Of a DNA stretch of 64,000 nt, positions 8,970-18,700 are shown piece after piece. The number at the start of each line of letters is the position of its first letter. The first letter of the stretch is position 1. The notes beneath the pieces are model-generated. The model did no database searches, was not told the origin of the DNA, and was given only the letters and a program-made list of their open reading frames with translations. The stretch covers positions 248,001-312,000 of the forward strand of contig JHWW01000002.1 in assembly GCA_000621985.1 (NCBI GenBank), read 5' to 3'. Made by a program: the position numbers and the translations under genes. The DNA comes from Lachnospiraceae bacterium V9D3004. Its GTDB lineage: Bacteria > Bacillota > Clostridia > Lachnospirales > Lachnospiraceae.

Positions 8970-9639
8970 GGAACAGAGGGCAGTCAGATATATTCTGGCT
9001 CCCGGGGCTCTTCTCATAATCGGAATTCTGGTATATCTTATAGGTGGAAGACCTGTAATGGACATTATGATATCCGATATGGAATATGCCAGTGTAAAAG
9101 GAGAGCCTGACAAACTTTCGACAATTGATTCTGACAATATGTTTTCCGAGATAACTGAAGGTACCATCGAAGGCGATCAGGTGGCACCGATAGCAGGAAA
9201 GCAGTATGGCGAGATCAATTGTGACAGTGTGGGTCTTTCGGTTCCTTTATATTACGGCGACACATATGACATCCTTGAGATGGGCGCCGGACAGTCTCCG
9301 GTCTCCTATTGTCCGGGACAGGGAGGTACAATTCTTGTAGGGGGACATGACACAACATTTTTTGCGCCTCTTGAGAATATGAAAGAGGGAATGGATGTTA
9401 CTGTAAGCACAACCTATGGCAAGTATACCTATAAGATAAATGATATTCAGATAATGGAAGGATCTGAATATACGATCAGTTCCGCAAAGGAACAGCTTGT
9501 GCTCTATACATGCTATCCGTTCGGTGATATTCTCGGCGACAGAACAAGTAAGATCGTATATGTATGCGATAAGATCGAGGGACCCGAAGTAACATTCACG
9601 GAAAATGAACAGACCGGAGGTGACGACGATGAGCAGTAA
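8947..9639 (+). CDS. Class D-like sortase (membrane transpeptidase)
   Basis: Cysteine transpeptidase that cleaves a sorting motif and joins the protein to a cell-wall nucleophile. The 230 residues hold an N-terminal transmembrane anchor (about 14-33) and the sortase beta-barrel. Catalytic residues visible are His134 (VGGHDT), Cys189 (LVLYTCYPF) and Arg199 (GDRTSKIVYV). The TCYPF context fits class D better than A or B. The C-terminal tail is acidic. It overlaps the stalk protein upstream and the membrane protein downstream by 11 bases, so translation is probably coupled. Its place beside capsule genes suggests linkage of a surface protein, or less likely polysaccharide, during wall assembly. 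Confidence 0.92.
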   Translation: MNMLLGRKEQRAVRYILAPGALLIIGILVYLIGGRPVMDIMISDMEYASVKGEPDKLSTIDSDNMFSEITEGTIEGDQVAPIAGKQYGEINCDSVGLSVPLYYGDTYDILEMGAGQSPVSYCPGQGGTILVGGHDTTFFAPLENMKEGMDVTVSTTYGKYTYKINDIQIMEGSEYTISSAKEQLVLYTCYPFGDILGDRTSKIVYVCDKIEGPEVTFTENEQTGGDDDEQ

Positions 9640-10519
9640 GCATAAAAGCAGTCATTCCGGCAGCCACAGACATCATCATACCAGCCGCAAAGAGATAGGC
9701 TATAAGAGTATAATAAGCATAGTTGCAGCATTTTTCATAATGATATCTGCTGCGTCATGTCTGGTATCATTAAGTATAATAACCGGAGTGTGCAACCCGG
9801 ATCAGCTTAGAAAAAGTATAAATGAGAGTGATTATTATGATGATAAGCTCGAACAGGTTGCAGACAGATTGTCAAAGAGACTCGAATCCTCGGGACTTCC
9901 GGCTGACATAGCAGGAGAGGTTGTTAACGTAAGGCTTATCAGCGTTGACACCAATCGTATAATAAGTAACGGACTGCATGGAGACGGTGAGAATTCCGTT
10001 GATACTACGGAATACGAAGAAGAACTGTCGGCTAAGATATACGGTTACATGGAAGAAAAGGGGATCGAAAGGAATGATTCCTTAGATAAAGCGACAGATC
10101 TTCTTATAAAAGCGGCAGGAAAAGAGTATGCTTCCGAACTTACATTTCCTCTTGTAAAACAATACGGTGATTTTCAGGATAAATATGAAGATATGTGCAG
10201 GATCAACATATACGTATGTATTGGTGTGATGGTTATAATGCTCATATTACTGTTATTTTTACACAAAAGAAAGTACAGAGGAATAAGATATGTAAATTAT
10301 GGATTGCTATCGGGCTCAATACTTGCTATAATAGTAAACGTCATTCTGCATAAGTCGATGAATGGCGCAATTAAAAATGATGATTCGATATATTATAACA
10401 TAATACACAATTGCATAAACCAGGCATATACACAAGGGTTTTATATATGTCTTGGTGGTTTATTGCTGTTTGTGCTTATGTGCTGCATGACTCTGTATCT
10501 TAGAAAAGAGGCTATTTAA
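9629..10519 (+). CDS. Multipass membrane protein of unknown function
   Basis: 296 residues. A His/Ser-rich cytoplasmic N-terminus (SHSGSHRHHHTSRKE) is followed by a transmembrane segment (about 30-50), an extracytoplasmic helical region of about 135 residues, and three more hydrophobic segments near the C-terminus. No known family was recognised. The start at 9629 follows GGAGG by 9 bases, and the gene overlaps the sortase by 11 bases. Position between the sortase and cpsB suggests a partner of the sortase or of polysaccharide attachment. That is inference from context only. Confidence 0.8.
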   Translation: MSSKHKSSHSGSHRHHHTSRKEIGYKSIISIVAAFFIMISAASCLVSLSIITGVCNPDQLRKSINESDYYDDKLEQVADRLSKRLESSGLPADIAGEVVNVRLISVDTNRIISNGLHGDGENSVDTTEYEEELSAKIYGYMEEKGIERNDSLDKATDLLIKAAGKEYASELTFPLVKQYGDFQDKYEDMCRINIYVCIGVMVIMLILLLFLHKRKYRGIRYVNYGLLSGSILAIIVNVILHKSMNGAIKNDDSIYYNIIHNCINQAYTQGFYICLGGLLLFVLMCCMTLYLRKEAI

Positions 10520-10539
10520 TCATACAGGAGGTTTTTGAT

Positions 10540-11271
10540 ATGGAGACTAAGGGATATGTCGACATGCATTCACATATCATACCGGGAGTGGATGACGGTT
10601 CACAATCTCTTGAAGATTCGATAAAGATGCTGCAAATGGCATATGACGAAGGCGTAAGGACCATGTATGCGACTCCGCACTTCGGCTCGGGAAAAGAGCA
10701 TTATGATGCCACGCTTCTTAAAGAACGTTTCAGTGAAGTGGAAAAAGCTGCGAGAGAGACAGGAGAAGAGGGAATAAAGCTGATACTTGGCAACGAGATC
10801 ACATATTCTCCCGGAGTTGAAGAACTGATCAATGACGGAACCGCATTGACGATGGGCGGAAGCAGATATGTTCTGATGGAATTTGATTACGGAGCTTCAT
10901 TTAAGGCTATATATAAAGGGTTGCAACAGATCATCACTGCTGGTTACAGACCGATACTTGCCCACATTGAGAGATATTACTGTCTTAATAAGAAGTTTGA
11001 TGATATTCTTGCATTGAGGGAACTTGGCGTTGCGCTTCAGATCAATTCGGCTTCTGTCATTCCGAAGCTTAGTCAGGAAGCCAAGTTTTGCAGGAAGCTT
11101 ATCAGGGAAGGATATATTCATTTCCTCGGAAGCGACTGTCACAGTCCGGAGTGGAGACCACCGGTCATGAAGTCGGCGGTTGATGTTCTTTCAAAGAAGA
11201 CTCCCGAGAAGTATATGGAGAGAATTTTGAAGAAGTACCCTGATAAGTTGTATAACAATGAATTCATATGA
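10540..11271 (+). CDS. cpsB: CpsB/YwqE-type protein-tyrosine phosphatase (PHP fold)
   Basis: Metal-dependent phosphatase that removes phosphate from the tyrosine-rich tail of the CpsD kinase and so tunes polysaccharide synthesis. The 243 residues start with the PHP metal-site motif DMHSHIIPGVDDGS (8-21; His10, His12). Further metal ligands appear in ATPHFG, AHIERY and the late GSDCHSPEWRPP motif. The length is normal. It sits directly upstream of cpsC and cpsD, the usual order in Firmicutes. AGGAGG precedes the ATG. Confidence 0.95.
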   Translation: METKGYVDMHSHIIPGVDDGSQSLEDSIKMLQMAYDEGVRTMYATPHFGSGKEHYDATLLKERFSEVEKAARETGEEGIKLILGNEITYSPGVEELINDGTALTMGGSRYVLMEFDYGASFKAIYKGLQQIITAGYRPILAHIERYYCLNKKFDDILALRELGVALQINSASVIPKLSQEAKFCRKLIREGYIHFLGSDCHSPEWRPPVMKSAVDVLSKKTPEKYMERILKKYPDKLYNNEFI

Positions 11272-11327
11272 TGAATATTCAGTAATAATATTCAGTGATA
11301 ATATAGAAGGATGAGGAGAGAGAATTA

Positions 11328-12128
11328 ATGGAACAGCAGAACGAAGAGATGGAAATTGATTTAATGGAGATATTTTATGTCCTAAAAAGCAGGATCCTTG
11401 TTATTCTGCTTACGGCAGGCTTTTTTGCACTGGTTGTGGGACTGAGTACCTATTATTTTGTTAAACCAATGTATTCTTCAACATCAAGTGTATATGTACT
11501 TTCGAGCAGTTCTGATATCGGAAGCATATCAATAAGCGACCTTCAGGTCGGCAAGTCGCTTACAAGCGACTATATCGAGATGATCAAGAGTCCTACTGTT
11601 CTTGATAAGGTTATAAGTAATCTCGGTATGGGCAACGAACTCAGTTATAAGGGATTATTATCCTGTGTATCTGTAGATAATCCGTCAGATACCCGTATTC
11701 TTAATCTAACTGTTAAGTACGGCGATCCAAGAGTTGCCAAGGCTCTTGTAGATGAGCTTGCGGAAGTGTCACGTGAGCGTATATCGGAGATCATGGATAT
11801 GCAGAAGCCTAACATTTTCGAAGAAGGTAAGGTTGATGTTGCTCCTATAAGCCCCAATGTTAAGAGATATACCATATTCGGAGCTTTGATCGGATTTCTT
11901 CTTGCATCTGCCGTTATTATAATCACTCATCTGATGGATGATACGATCCATTCGTCCGAAGACATTGAGAAATATCTGAATCTTAATACACTTGCGGCCA
12001 TTCCGGTAAGCGAAGGTTCGGAAGTTGAGATCAGAAGAGATGACAGGAAGAGACGTAAAGGTGATTCGATGTTTACGATCGTCAAGCGTCATTTTACGAA
12101 ATCAAAGCATCATGGTTCGGATAAATAA
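11328..12128 (+). CDS. cpsC: CpsC/Wzz-type chain-length and kinase-activator membrane protein
   Basis: Membrane co-polymerase that activates the separate CpsD kinase and influences chain length. The 266 residues have two transmembrane helices (about 20-42 and 184-205) enclosing an extracytoplasmic Wzz domain. A proline-containing stretch, VDVAPISPNVKRY, precedes the second helix, as is typical. A basic cytoplasmic tail follows. In Firmicutes this protein and CpsD are separate halves of what is one chain in Proteobacterial Wzc, and that is the case here. Confidence 0.93.
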   Translation: MEQQNEEMEIDLMEIFYVLKSRILVILLTAGFFALVVGLSTYYFVKPMYSSTSSVYVLSSSSDIGSISISDLQVGKSLTSDYIEMIKSPTVLDKVISNLGMGNELSYKGLLSCVSVDNPSDTRILNLTVKYGDPRVAKALVDELAEVSRERISEIMDMQKPNIFEEGKVDVAPISPNVKRYTIFGALIGFLLASAVIIITHLMDDTIHSSEDIEKYLNLNTLAAIPVSEGSEVEIRRDDRKRRKGDSMFTIVKRHFTKSKHHGSDK

Positions 12129-12155
12129 TAATGGTAGGGGACGGAGGATATATTA

Positions 12156-12938
12156 ATGAATAAAGTTAATTTTGGAAAACTTGAAAAACTCGAATACAGT
12201 ATTAATGAAGCATATAAGACATTAAGAACCAATCTTTCATTCTGCGGAGATGAGATAAAAGCGATACTTCTCACAAGTTGCACGCCCAATGAAGGAAAAT
12301 CGACCATAGCGATAAGACTTGCGCAGGCTCTTGCGGAAGATGAGAAGAAAGTAATAGTAATTGATGCCGATCTTCGTAAGTCGGTACTTATCGGTAGACA
12401 TGGTGTAACATCAGAGAAAAAGATCAAAGGATTATCCCATTATCTTTCGGGTCAGGTAAAGCTTGACGATGCAATATGCGAGACAGACATACCCAATATG
12501 TATATGATATTTGCCGGACCGGTAACGCCGAATCCGACAGAGCTTTTAGGAAACCATTATTTTGAAAAAATGATGGAACAGTTCAGAAAAGAATATGATT
12601 ATATAATAATTGATGCTCCGCCGCTCGGTTCGGTCATAGATGCGGCTATTACCACCAGATTTTGTGATGGCGCAATAATGGTTGTAGAGAATAACGTTAT
12701 CAGTTACAGATTCGCTCAGGATGTTAAGAAGCAGCTTGAGATGACCGATTGCAAGATACTCGGTGTTATCCTTAATAAGGTAGATACCAAGAGCAAGGGT
12801 TATTACAGCGGATATTACAAAGGATATTACAAGAAGAAGTATTACGGCGGCAGATACAAAAGATACGGAAAATACGGATATTACGGCGGGCGTTACGAAC
12901 GCTACGGAGAATACGGTAACGAGAACAGTACTGATTAA
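12156..12938 (+). CDS. cpsD: CpsD-type bacterial tyrosine kinase
   Basis: Autophosphorylating BY-kinase that controls polysaccharide assembly with CpsC, opposed by CpsB. The 260 residues carry Walker A (about 41-51, SCTPNEGKSTI), Walker A' (66-76, VIVIDADLRKS) and Walker B (148-156, YDYIIIDAP). From residue 216 the tail has 16 tyrosines in about 40 residues, in GYY, RY and KY units mixed with Gly, Lys and Arg. Such tails are known in the family, but this one is long and basic. The gene follows cpsC by 27 bases. Confidence 0.95.
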   Translation: MNKVNFGKLEKLEYSINEAYKTLRTNLSFCGDEIKAILLTSCTPNEGKSTIAIRLAQALAEDEKKVIVIDADLRKSVLIGRHGVTSEKKIKGLSHYLSGQVKLDDAICETDIPNMYMIFAGPVTPNPTELLGNHYFEKMMEQFRKEYDYIIIDAPPLGSVIDAAITTRFCDGAIMVVENNVISYRFAQDVKKQLEMTDCKILGVILNKVDTKSKGYYSGYYKGYYKKKYYGGRYKRYGKYGYYGGRYERYGEYGNENSTD

Positions 12939-12986
12939 CCGGAATAAGTTTTTGCATTATACCTTTCGCTAAAAGGTGGTGTGGAT

Positions 12987-14408
12987 TTGAGCCAGAAAAT
13001 TACTAACCAGACATCGTTCTTCAGGTTTGTGGTTGATGTGATCGTCATTATCATATCGTTTTACCTGACGAACTACATAAGATTTTCCACTTTCTGGAAC
13101 AAATTGGAAGGTGAAAAGATTAGTATATTATGGGTTATTATTCTGCTGTATGTATTCATATATATTTTTTCAAAGAATCTTACAAACAAGAAGCCGTGGA
13201 TGTATGATTCCAAGTTTTATGATGCCTACAATATAGTAAAGTATAATGTTTTTATCGGTTTTATGCTCTTTGCGTATCTTTATACTTTTAAGATCGGAGA
13301 GTTGTATTCAAGGCTTCAGTTGTTCAGTTTTTTTGCACTTGATATATTGCTTATGCTGATTGCGCATGTGGTACTGAGGCATATGCTCATCAAGCTGTAT
13401 CGCAATTCATCATATTGTGAGAGAGTTCTTTTGATCACGACAACCGATGAATTATTCGATATCGTTAATGATATCCGTAAGACCAATAACTGGTATTTCC
13501 GCATCAAAGGTATTGCATTGATGGATGCCGATATGAGGGGAATGCATATCAATAATATTCCGATCATTGCGGATGGAAACGATTTTTATGAGGTGTCGAA
13601 GAACAATGCGTTTGATTCGGTGCTGATATGTCTCGGGAATGAACGGGATTACAGCCTTATAGAGATGATAAGCAATTATATAGATATGGGAATTGCGGTT
13701 CATTTGAATCTGAGTGAGTATTATTTCCCGATTGCTGCCGGTAAGAGGCTTGACAATGTCGGTGTGCTTGGCGTTATCACTTACAGGGAGATAGAATATA
13801 ATCTCGGACAGCAGATAATGAAGAGACTTCTTGATATTACCGGCGGACTTGTCGGCATGTTTCTGTTCGGGATCGCCATGCTCATATTCGGACCGATAAT
13901 AAAGCTTGATTCTAAAGGTCCAGTGCTTTTCAGTCAGGAACGTATCGGTAAGAACGGAAGACATTTTAAGATATACAAGTTCAGGTCGATGTGCGTTGAT
14001 GCCGAGGAACGTAAGGCTGAACTTATGGCACAGAATGAGATGTCGGGCAACATGTTCAAGATGCATGATGATCCGAGAGTGACCAGGATAGGGAAGTTTC
14101 TCAGAAAGACAAGCATTGATGAACTTCCGCAGTTCTGGAATGTGTTCAAAGGTGATATGAGTCTTGTGGGAACAAGACCTCCTACCGTTGAAGAATTCGA
14201 GGGTTATACACTCTCACAGCGTAAGAGAATAAGTATCAAGCCCGGAATAACCGGATTATGGCAGGTCAGCGGAAGAAGTTCCATAACCGACTTTGACAAG
14301 GTTGTTGAGCTTGATTGTAAATATATTGATAACTGGTCGGTTCTGACCGATATCAAGATCATTCTGAGGACAATATGGGTGGTATTGTTCAGAAAAGGAG
14401 CACAGTAG
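12987..14408 (+). CDS. Polyprenyl-phosphate sugar-1-phosphate transferase (WcaJ/CpsE-type)
   Basis: Starts a repeat unit by moving a hexose-1-phosphate onto undecaprenyl phosphate at the inner face of the membrane. 473 residues: four N-terminal transmembrane helices, a CoA-binding-like cytoplasmic domain, a fifth hydrophobic hairpin (about 285-305) and the catalytic domain. That domain shows FSQERIGKNGRHFKIYKFRSM-like, DELPQFWNVFKGDMSLVGTRP and GITGLWQVSGRS motifs. The TTG at 12987 is preferred because AGGTGG lies 7 bases upstream. The in-frame GTG at 12981 is too close. Sugar specificity cannot be read from the sequence. No polymerase or flippase of the Wzy/Wzx type lies beside it. Confidence 0.92.
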   Translation: MSQKITNQTSFFRFVVDVIVIIISFYLTNYIRFSTFWNKLEGEKISILWVIILLYVFIYIFSKNLTNKKPWMYDSKFYDAYNIVKYNVFIGFMLFAYLYTFKIGELYSRLQLFSFFALDILLMLIAHVVLRHMLIKLYRNSSYCERVLLITTTDELFDIVNDIRKTNNWYFRIKGIALMDADMRGMHINNIPIIADGNDFYEVSKNNAFDSVLICLGNERDYSLIEMISNYIDMGIAVHLNLSEYYFPIAAGKRLDNVGVLGVITYREIEYNLGQQIMKRLLDITGGLVGMFLFGIAMLIFGPIIKLDSKGPVLFSQERIGKNGRHFKIYKFRSMCVDAEERKAELMAQNEMSGNMFKMHDDPRVTRIGKFLRKTSIDELPQFWNVFKGDMSLVGTRPPTVEEFEGYTLSQRKRISIKPGITGLWQVSGRSSITDFDKVVELDCKYIDNWSVLTDIKIILRTIWVVLFRKGAQ

Positions 14409-14417
14409 AATGGCTTC

Positions 14418-14445
14418 TTGACTTATTTGTAAAGTAAGGTAAAAT
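14418..14445 (+). promoter_or_regulatory. Promoter for the foldase-like gene
   Basis: TTGACT at 14418-14423, a 16-base spacer, and TAAAAT at 14440-14445 (5 of 6 to consensus). It lies just after the sugar transferase stop codon, so the downstream gene and perhaps purL can be expressed separately from the capsule genes. Confidence 0.6.
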
Positions 14446-14500
14446 TATCTTATATGGATAATTTCTATATATTAAGGTTTCAGGAAAGGAAAGATTAACA

Positions 14501-15697
14501 ATGAATTCAGCAAAAAAACTAACCAAGCAAAGCGTAAACACGACGGGAGGTAATAAGAGTGGCGATGAGCAGAACCCAAAGAGCAGGACGGCGATAGGTA
14601 TTATTGTCGGACTTGGAGCCGCACTCGTGATCCTTATCGGGTTCATCCTCTGGGAAGATCTTCATCCAAGGCTTATACTTACCGTTAATGATGAAAAGAT
14701 ATATCTTAGCGACATGATGTTTGACATATATATGACAGAGCAGACCGGTGATTACATGGACAACCTGTACAGACAGAATTACGGCTCCAGTTATTGGGAT
14801 GCCGAGGCACAGGACGGACAGACCAATGGTGAGATGTTAAAGGATAACACGATCAATGCTGTAATGCAGAGAGCAATGATGTATGATGAAGCTATCGAAA
14901 AAGGTTATACTCTTACCGAAGAGGAGCAGACAACCGTTGAAGATAATGCTACATCCGCATTTGACCAGATGACAGCTGATGTTAAGAACAGAACAGGTCT
15001 TACCAAGAATCTTATAAAAGAATATTATGAAAGAAAGACTCTTGCCGACAGGTACAAGGCTGACTGGATCGATTCATTTGATATTGACGATGCTGCCGTT
15101 ACAGCTGAGATAAGCAAGGAAGATTACAGACAGTATGACATTCAGTATTATTATATCCCATATAAAAAGACCGATGAAAACGGTCAGTCAGTCGATATGA
15201 GTGACGATGAGATCAAGAAAGCCAAGGAAGAACTTGGTGCTGCTTATGATGATATCAAGAGTCTTGAAGATTTCTCAACTTACATTGATAATTCTTCGGA
15301 TGCCGCTGCATCGGGTGATTCGGCCGAACCTACGGCAACACCCGCACCGGGACCGAAAGCTCCGGCAGATACGAATATCAAGTATACTACCAAGAGTTTT
15401 ATAGAGAAGGATGAAGTATCCGATTTTGATACTGTTCTTCTGTCACAGATCAAGAGCATGAAGAATGATCAGATATCCGACAGGGTTCTTGAAGATTCCA
15501 ACGGATGTTATATATTCAAGATGGTTAATAACAACAGCACAGAAAGATATGATTCCGAGTGTCAGAATGCCATCACCACAAAGGAAAATGAAGTATTCCA
15601 GGAGAAGATCGACGAACTCGAGGTTGATAAGTATCTTATTGAGGTCAATGATGATGAATGGGATAAGATCATATTCGGTAAGACAACTATAAACTAA
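14501..15697 (+). CDS. PrsA/SurA-like membrane-anchored foldase
   Basis: 398 residues: cytoplasmic N-terminus, one transmembrane helix (about 27-46), then an extracytoplasmic SurA-N-like helical domain (LTVNDEKIYLSDMMFDIYM, followed by a long helical region to about 225). A parvulin-like peptidyl-prolyl isomerase region follows, interrupted near 265-290 by a Pro/Thr-rich insert. No lipobox cysteine is present, so it is anchored by the helix rather than by lipid. The likely job is folding of exported proteins. The isomerase domain is divergent, and activity is uncertain. The start has AGGAAAGGAA upstream. Confidence 0.75.
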   Translation: MNSAKKLTKQSVNTTGGNKSGDEQNPKSRTAIGIIVGLGAALVILIGFILWEDLHPRLILTVNDEKIYLSDMMFDIYMTEQTGDYMDNLYRQNYGSSYWDAEAQDGQTNGEMLKDNTINAVMQRAMMYDEAIEKGYTLTEEEQTTVEDNATSAFDQMTADVKNRTGLTKNLIKEYYERKTLADRYKADWIDSFDIDDAAVTAEISKEDYRQYDIQYYYIPYKKTDENGQSVDMSDDEIKKAKEELGAAYDDIKSLEDFSTYIDNSSDAAASGDSAEPTATPAPGPKAPADTNIKYTTKSFIEKDEVSDFDTVLLSQIKSMKNDQISDRVLEDSNGCYIFKMVNNNSTERYDSECQNAITTKENEVFQEKIDELEVDKYLIEVNDDEWDKIIFGKTTIN

Positions 15698-15723
15698 ATA
15701 TATTATGATATGGAGATGGACAT

Positions 15724-18700
15724 ATGAGCAATGTCAGAAGAATATATGTAGAAAAAAAAGAAGCGTATTCTATAGCCGCAAAAGATCTGCGTAAAGAGCT
15801 TAATGAATATCTCGGAATAAAAGGTCTTGACAGAGTTCGTGTTCTCACGAGATATGATATTGAGAATATTAGTGATGGGACCTATAAGAAGTCTCTCAAC
15901 ACGATCTTTTCGGAGCCTCCGGTTGATGATCTGTATGAGAATGATTTTGAACATACGGAAAGTGACAGGATATTCTCTGTTGAATATCTTCCGGGTCAGT
16001 TTGACCAGCGTGCGGATTCTGCCGAACAGTGTGTGAAACTGTTGAATGAGGGTGAAGAACCGGTTATCCGTTCAGCAACCACATATGTGCTGTCAGGAAA
16101 TATATCCGATGATGAACTTGAGAAGATCAAGGCATATTGCATTAACCCGGTTGATTCAAGAGAAACCGATGAAGTTGTTCCGGATACTCTTGTTGCAGTG
16201 TATGACGAGCCTGATGATATTGCCATATTTGACGGTTTTGCCGGTATGGGTGAAGAAGAGCTTCGTAAGCTGTACGATTCACTCGGACTTGCAATGACAT
16301 TCAAGGATTTTGAACATATTCAGAATTATTATCGAAATGAAGAAAAACGTGATCCGTCTGTTACCGAGATCCGTGTTCTTGACACATACTGGTCGGATCA
16401 CTGCAGACATACAACATTCCTTACCGAGCTTAAGAATGTAAGCTTTGAAGATGGAATGTATAAGAAGCCTATTAAGGAATCCTACGAGAATTATCTCAGA
16501 GATTTTGCTGATATATACAAAGGCAGAAAAGAAAAATATGTTTCACTTATGGACATTGCCCTTATGGCAATGAGAAGACTTAAAGCAGACGGAAAGCTTG
16601 CTGACATGGAAGAATCGGATGAGATCAATGCGTGCTCCATAGTTGTTCCTGTTGAGATTGACGGAAAGAAAGAGGAGTGGCTTGTATTTTTCAAGAATGA
16701 GACACATAATCATCCGACAGAGATAGAACCTTTCGGTGGCGCAGCGACCTGTCTCGGCGGTGCTATACGTGATCCTCTTTCGGGAAGAGGTTATGTATAT
16801 CAGGCTATGCGTGTTACCGGTGCTGCTGATCCAACAGTTCCTGTTACAGATACGCTCAAAGGAAAATTATCACAGCGTAAGATCACAACCGGCGCTGCAT
16901 CGGGATACAGTTCTTATGGAAATCAGATCGGTCTTGCAACAGGACTTGTTAATGAAGTATATCATCCTGATTATGTTGCGAAGCGTATGGAGATCGGTGC
17001 TGTTATGGGAGCTGCTCCCAGAAAGAACGTTATCAGAGAGAATTCCGATCCGGGAGATATTATCATATTGTTAGGCGGACGTACGGGAAGAGACGGCTGT
17101 GGAGGTGCTACGGGCTCATCAAAGGCACATAATACACAGTCCATCGATACATGCGGAGCCGAAGTTCAGAAAGGTAACCCGCCTACGGAACGTAAGATCC
17201 AGCGTCTTTTCAGAAGAAGTGAAGTAAGTTCTATCATTAAAAAATGTAATGATTTCGGTGCAGGCGGCGTATCGGTTGCGATCGGTGAGCTTGCTGACGG
17301 ACTTGATATAGATCTTGACAAAGTGCCGAAGAAATATACCGGACTTGACGGAACAGAGCTTGCCATATCTGAATCACAGGAGAGAATGGCAGTTGTAGTT
17401 GATCCGTCCGATGTTGATAAGTTCCTCGGATATGCAGCTGAAGAGAATCTTGAGGCAGTTGCGGTAGCGGTGGTGACCAAAGAACCGAGACTTGTCATGA
17501 AGTGGAGAGGTAAGGTTATAGTTAACCTTTCAAGAGAATTCCTTAATACCAACGGTGCTCATCAGGAGACAGATGTAGTCGTTAAGATGCCTGATGATAA
17601 GATGGATTATTTTAAGACGGATTCTTACTATAAATCAGTTAAGAGCAGATGGCTTGAAAAAATGGCCGATCTTAACGTATGTTCCCAGAGAGGACTTGTT
17701 GAGATGTTCGACAGTTCCATCGGAGCATGTACCGTTACGATGCCGTATGGAGGAAAATATCAGGCTACTCCTATTCAGACAATGATCGCAAAGCTTCCGG
17801 TAGAAGAAGGATCTTGCGACACGGTCACAATGATGAGTTATGGTTTTGATCCGTATCTGTCAAGCTGGAGTCCTTATCACGGAGCACAATATGCAGTTCT
17901 TACTTCTGTTGCAAAGATCATTGCTTCCGGCGGTGATTTCACCAAGATAAGATTCACTTTCCAGGAATATTTCAGAAGGCTCGGTACGGACCCGTCACGT
18001 TGGGGAGAGCCGATGGCGGCACTTCTCGGAGCATACGAAGCACAGATAAAACTCGGTCTTCCGTCAATAGGCGGAAAGGACAGTATGTCCGGAAGTTTTA
18101 ATGATATTGATGTTCCGCCGACACTGTGCTCATTTGCCGTAGATACTGCAAACCTTAAGGATGTTATCACACCGGAATTCAAGAAGGCCGGCAATGTGAT
18201 CGTATCGATAGATATAGTGCGTGATAATTATAATCTGCCTGAATATAATTACATCATGAAGTTGTATGGTAAGATCAATGACATGAGCAGAGAAGATATG
18301 TTCAAGTCAATGTATGCTATAGGTTATGGTGGTATATGCGAAGCAGTTACCAAGATGGCATTCGGTAACAGACTTGGAGTAGAGATCAGTGATGATATCA
18401 ATCCTGACATTCTGTTTACACCATATTATGGTGGACTGGTTGCAGAACTTGAACCTGAAGCATTATCGGATCTCAGCATTCCATACACGAAGATTGGTAA
18501 AGTGACCGATAGCGGAAAGATTACCGTAGGTGGTCACGAGATCGGACTTGATGAAGCTTATGAAGCATGGAGCGGTAAGCTTGAGAGTGTATTTCCGACT
18601 TCATCCGAACCGGAGAATAAAGGGCTTCACAGGGATGTATTCGATTCGGAGAAGTTGTATATAACCAAGAAGAAAGTAGCAACTCCGGAGGTATTCATAC

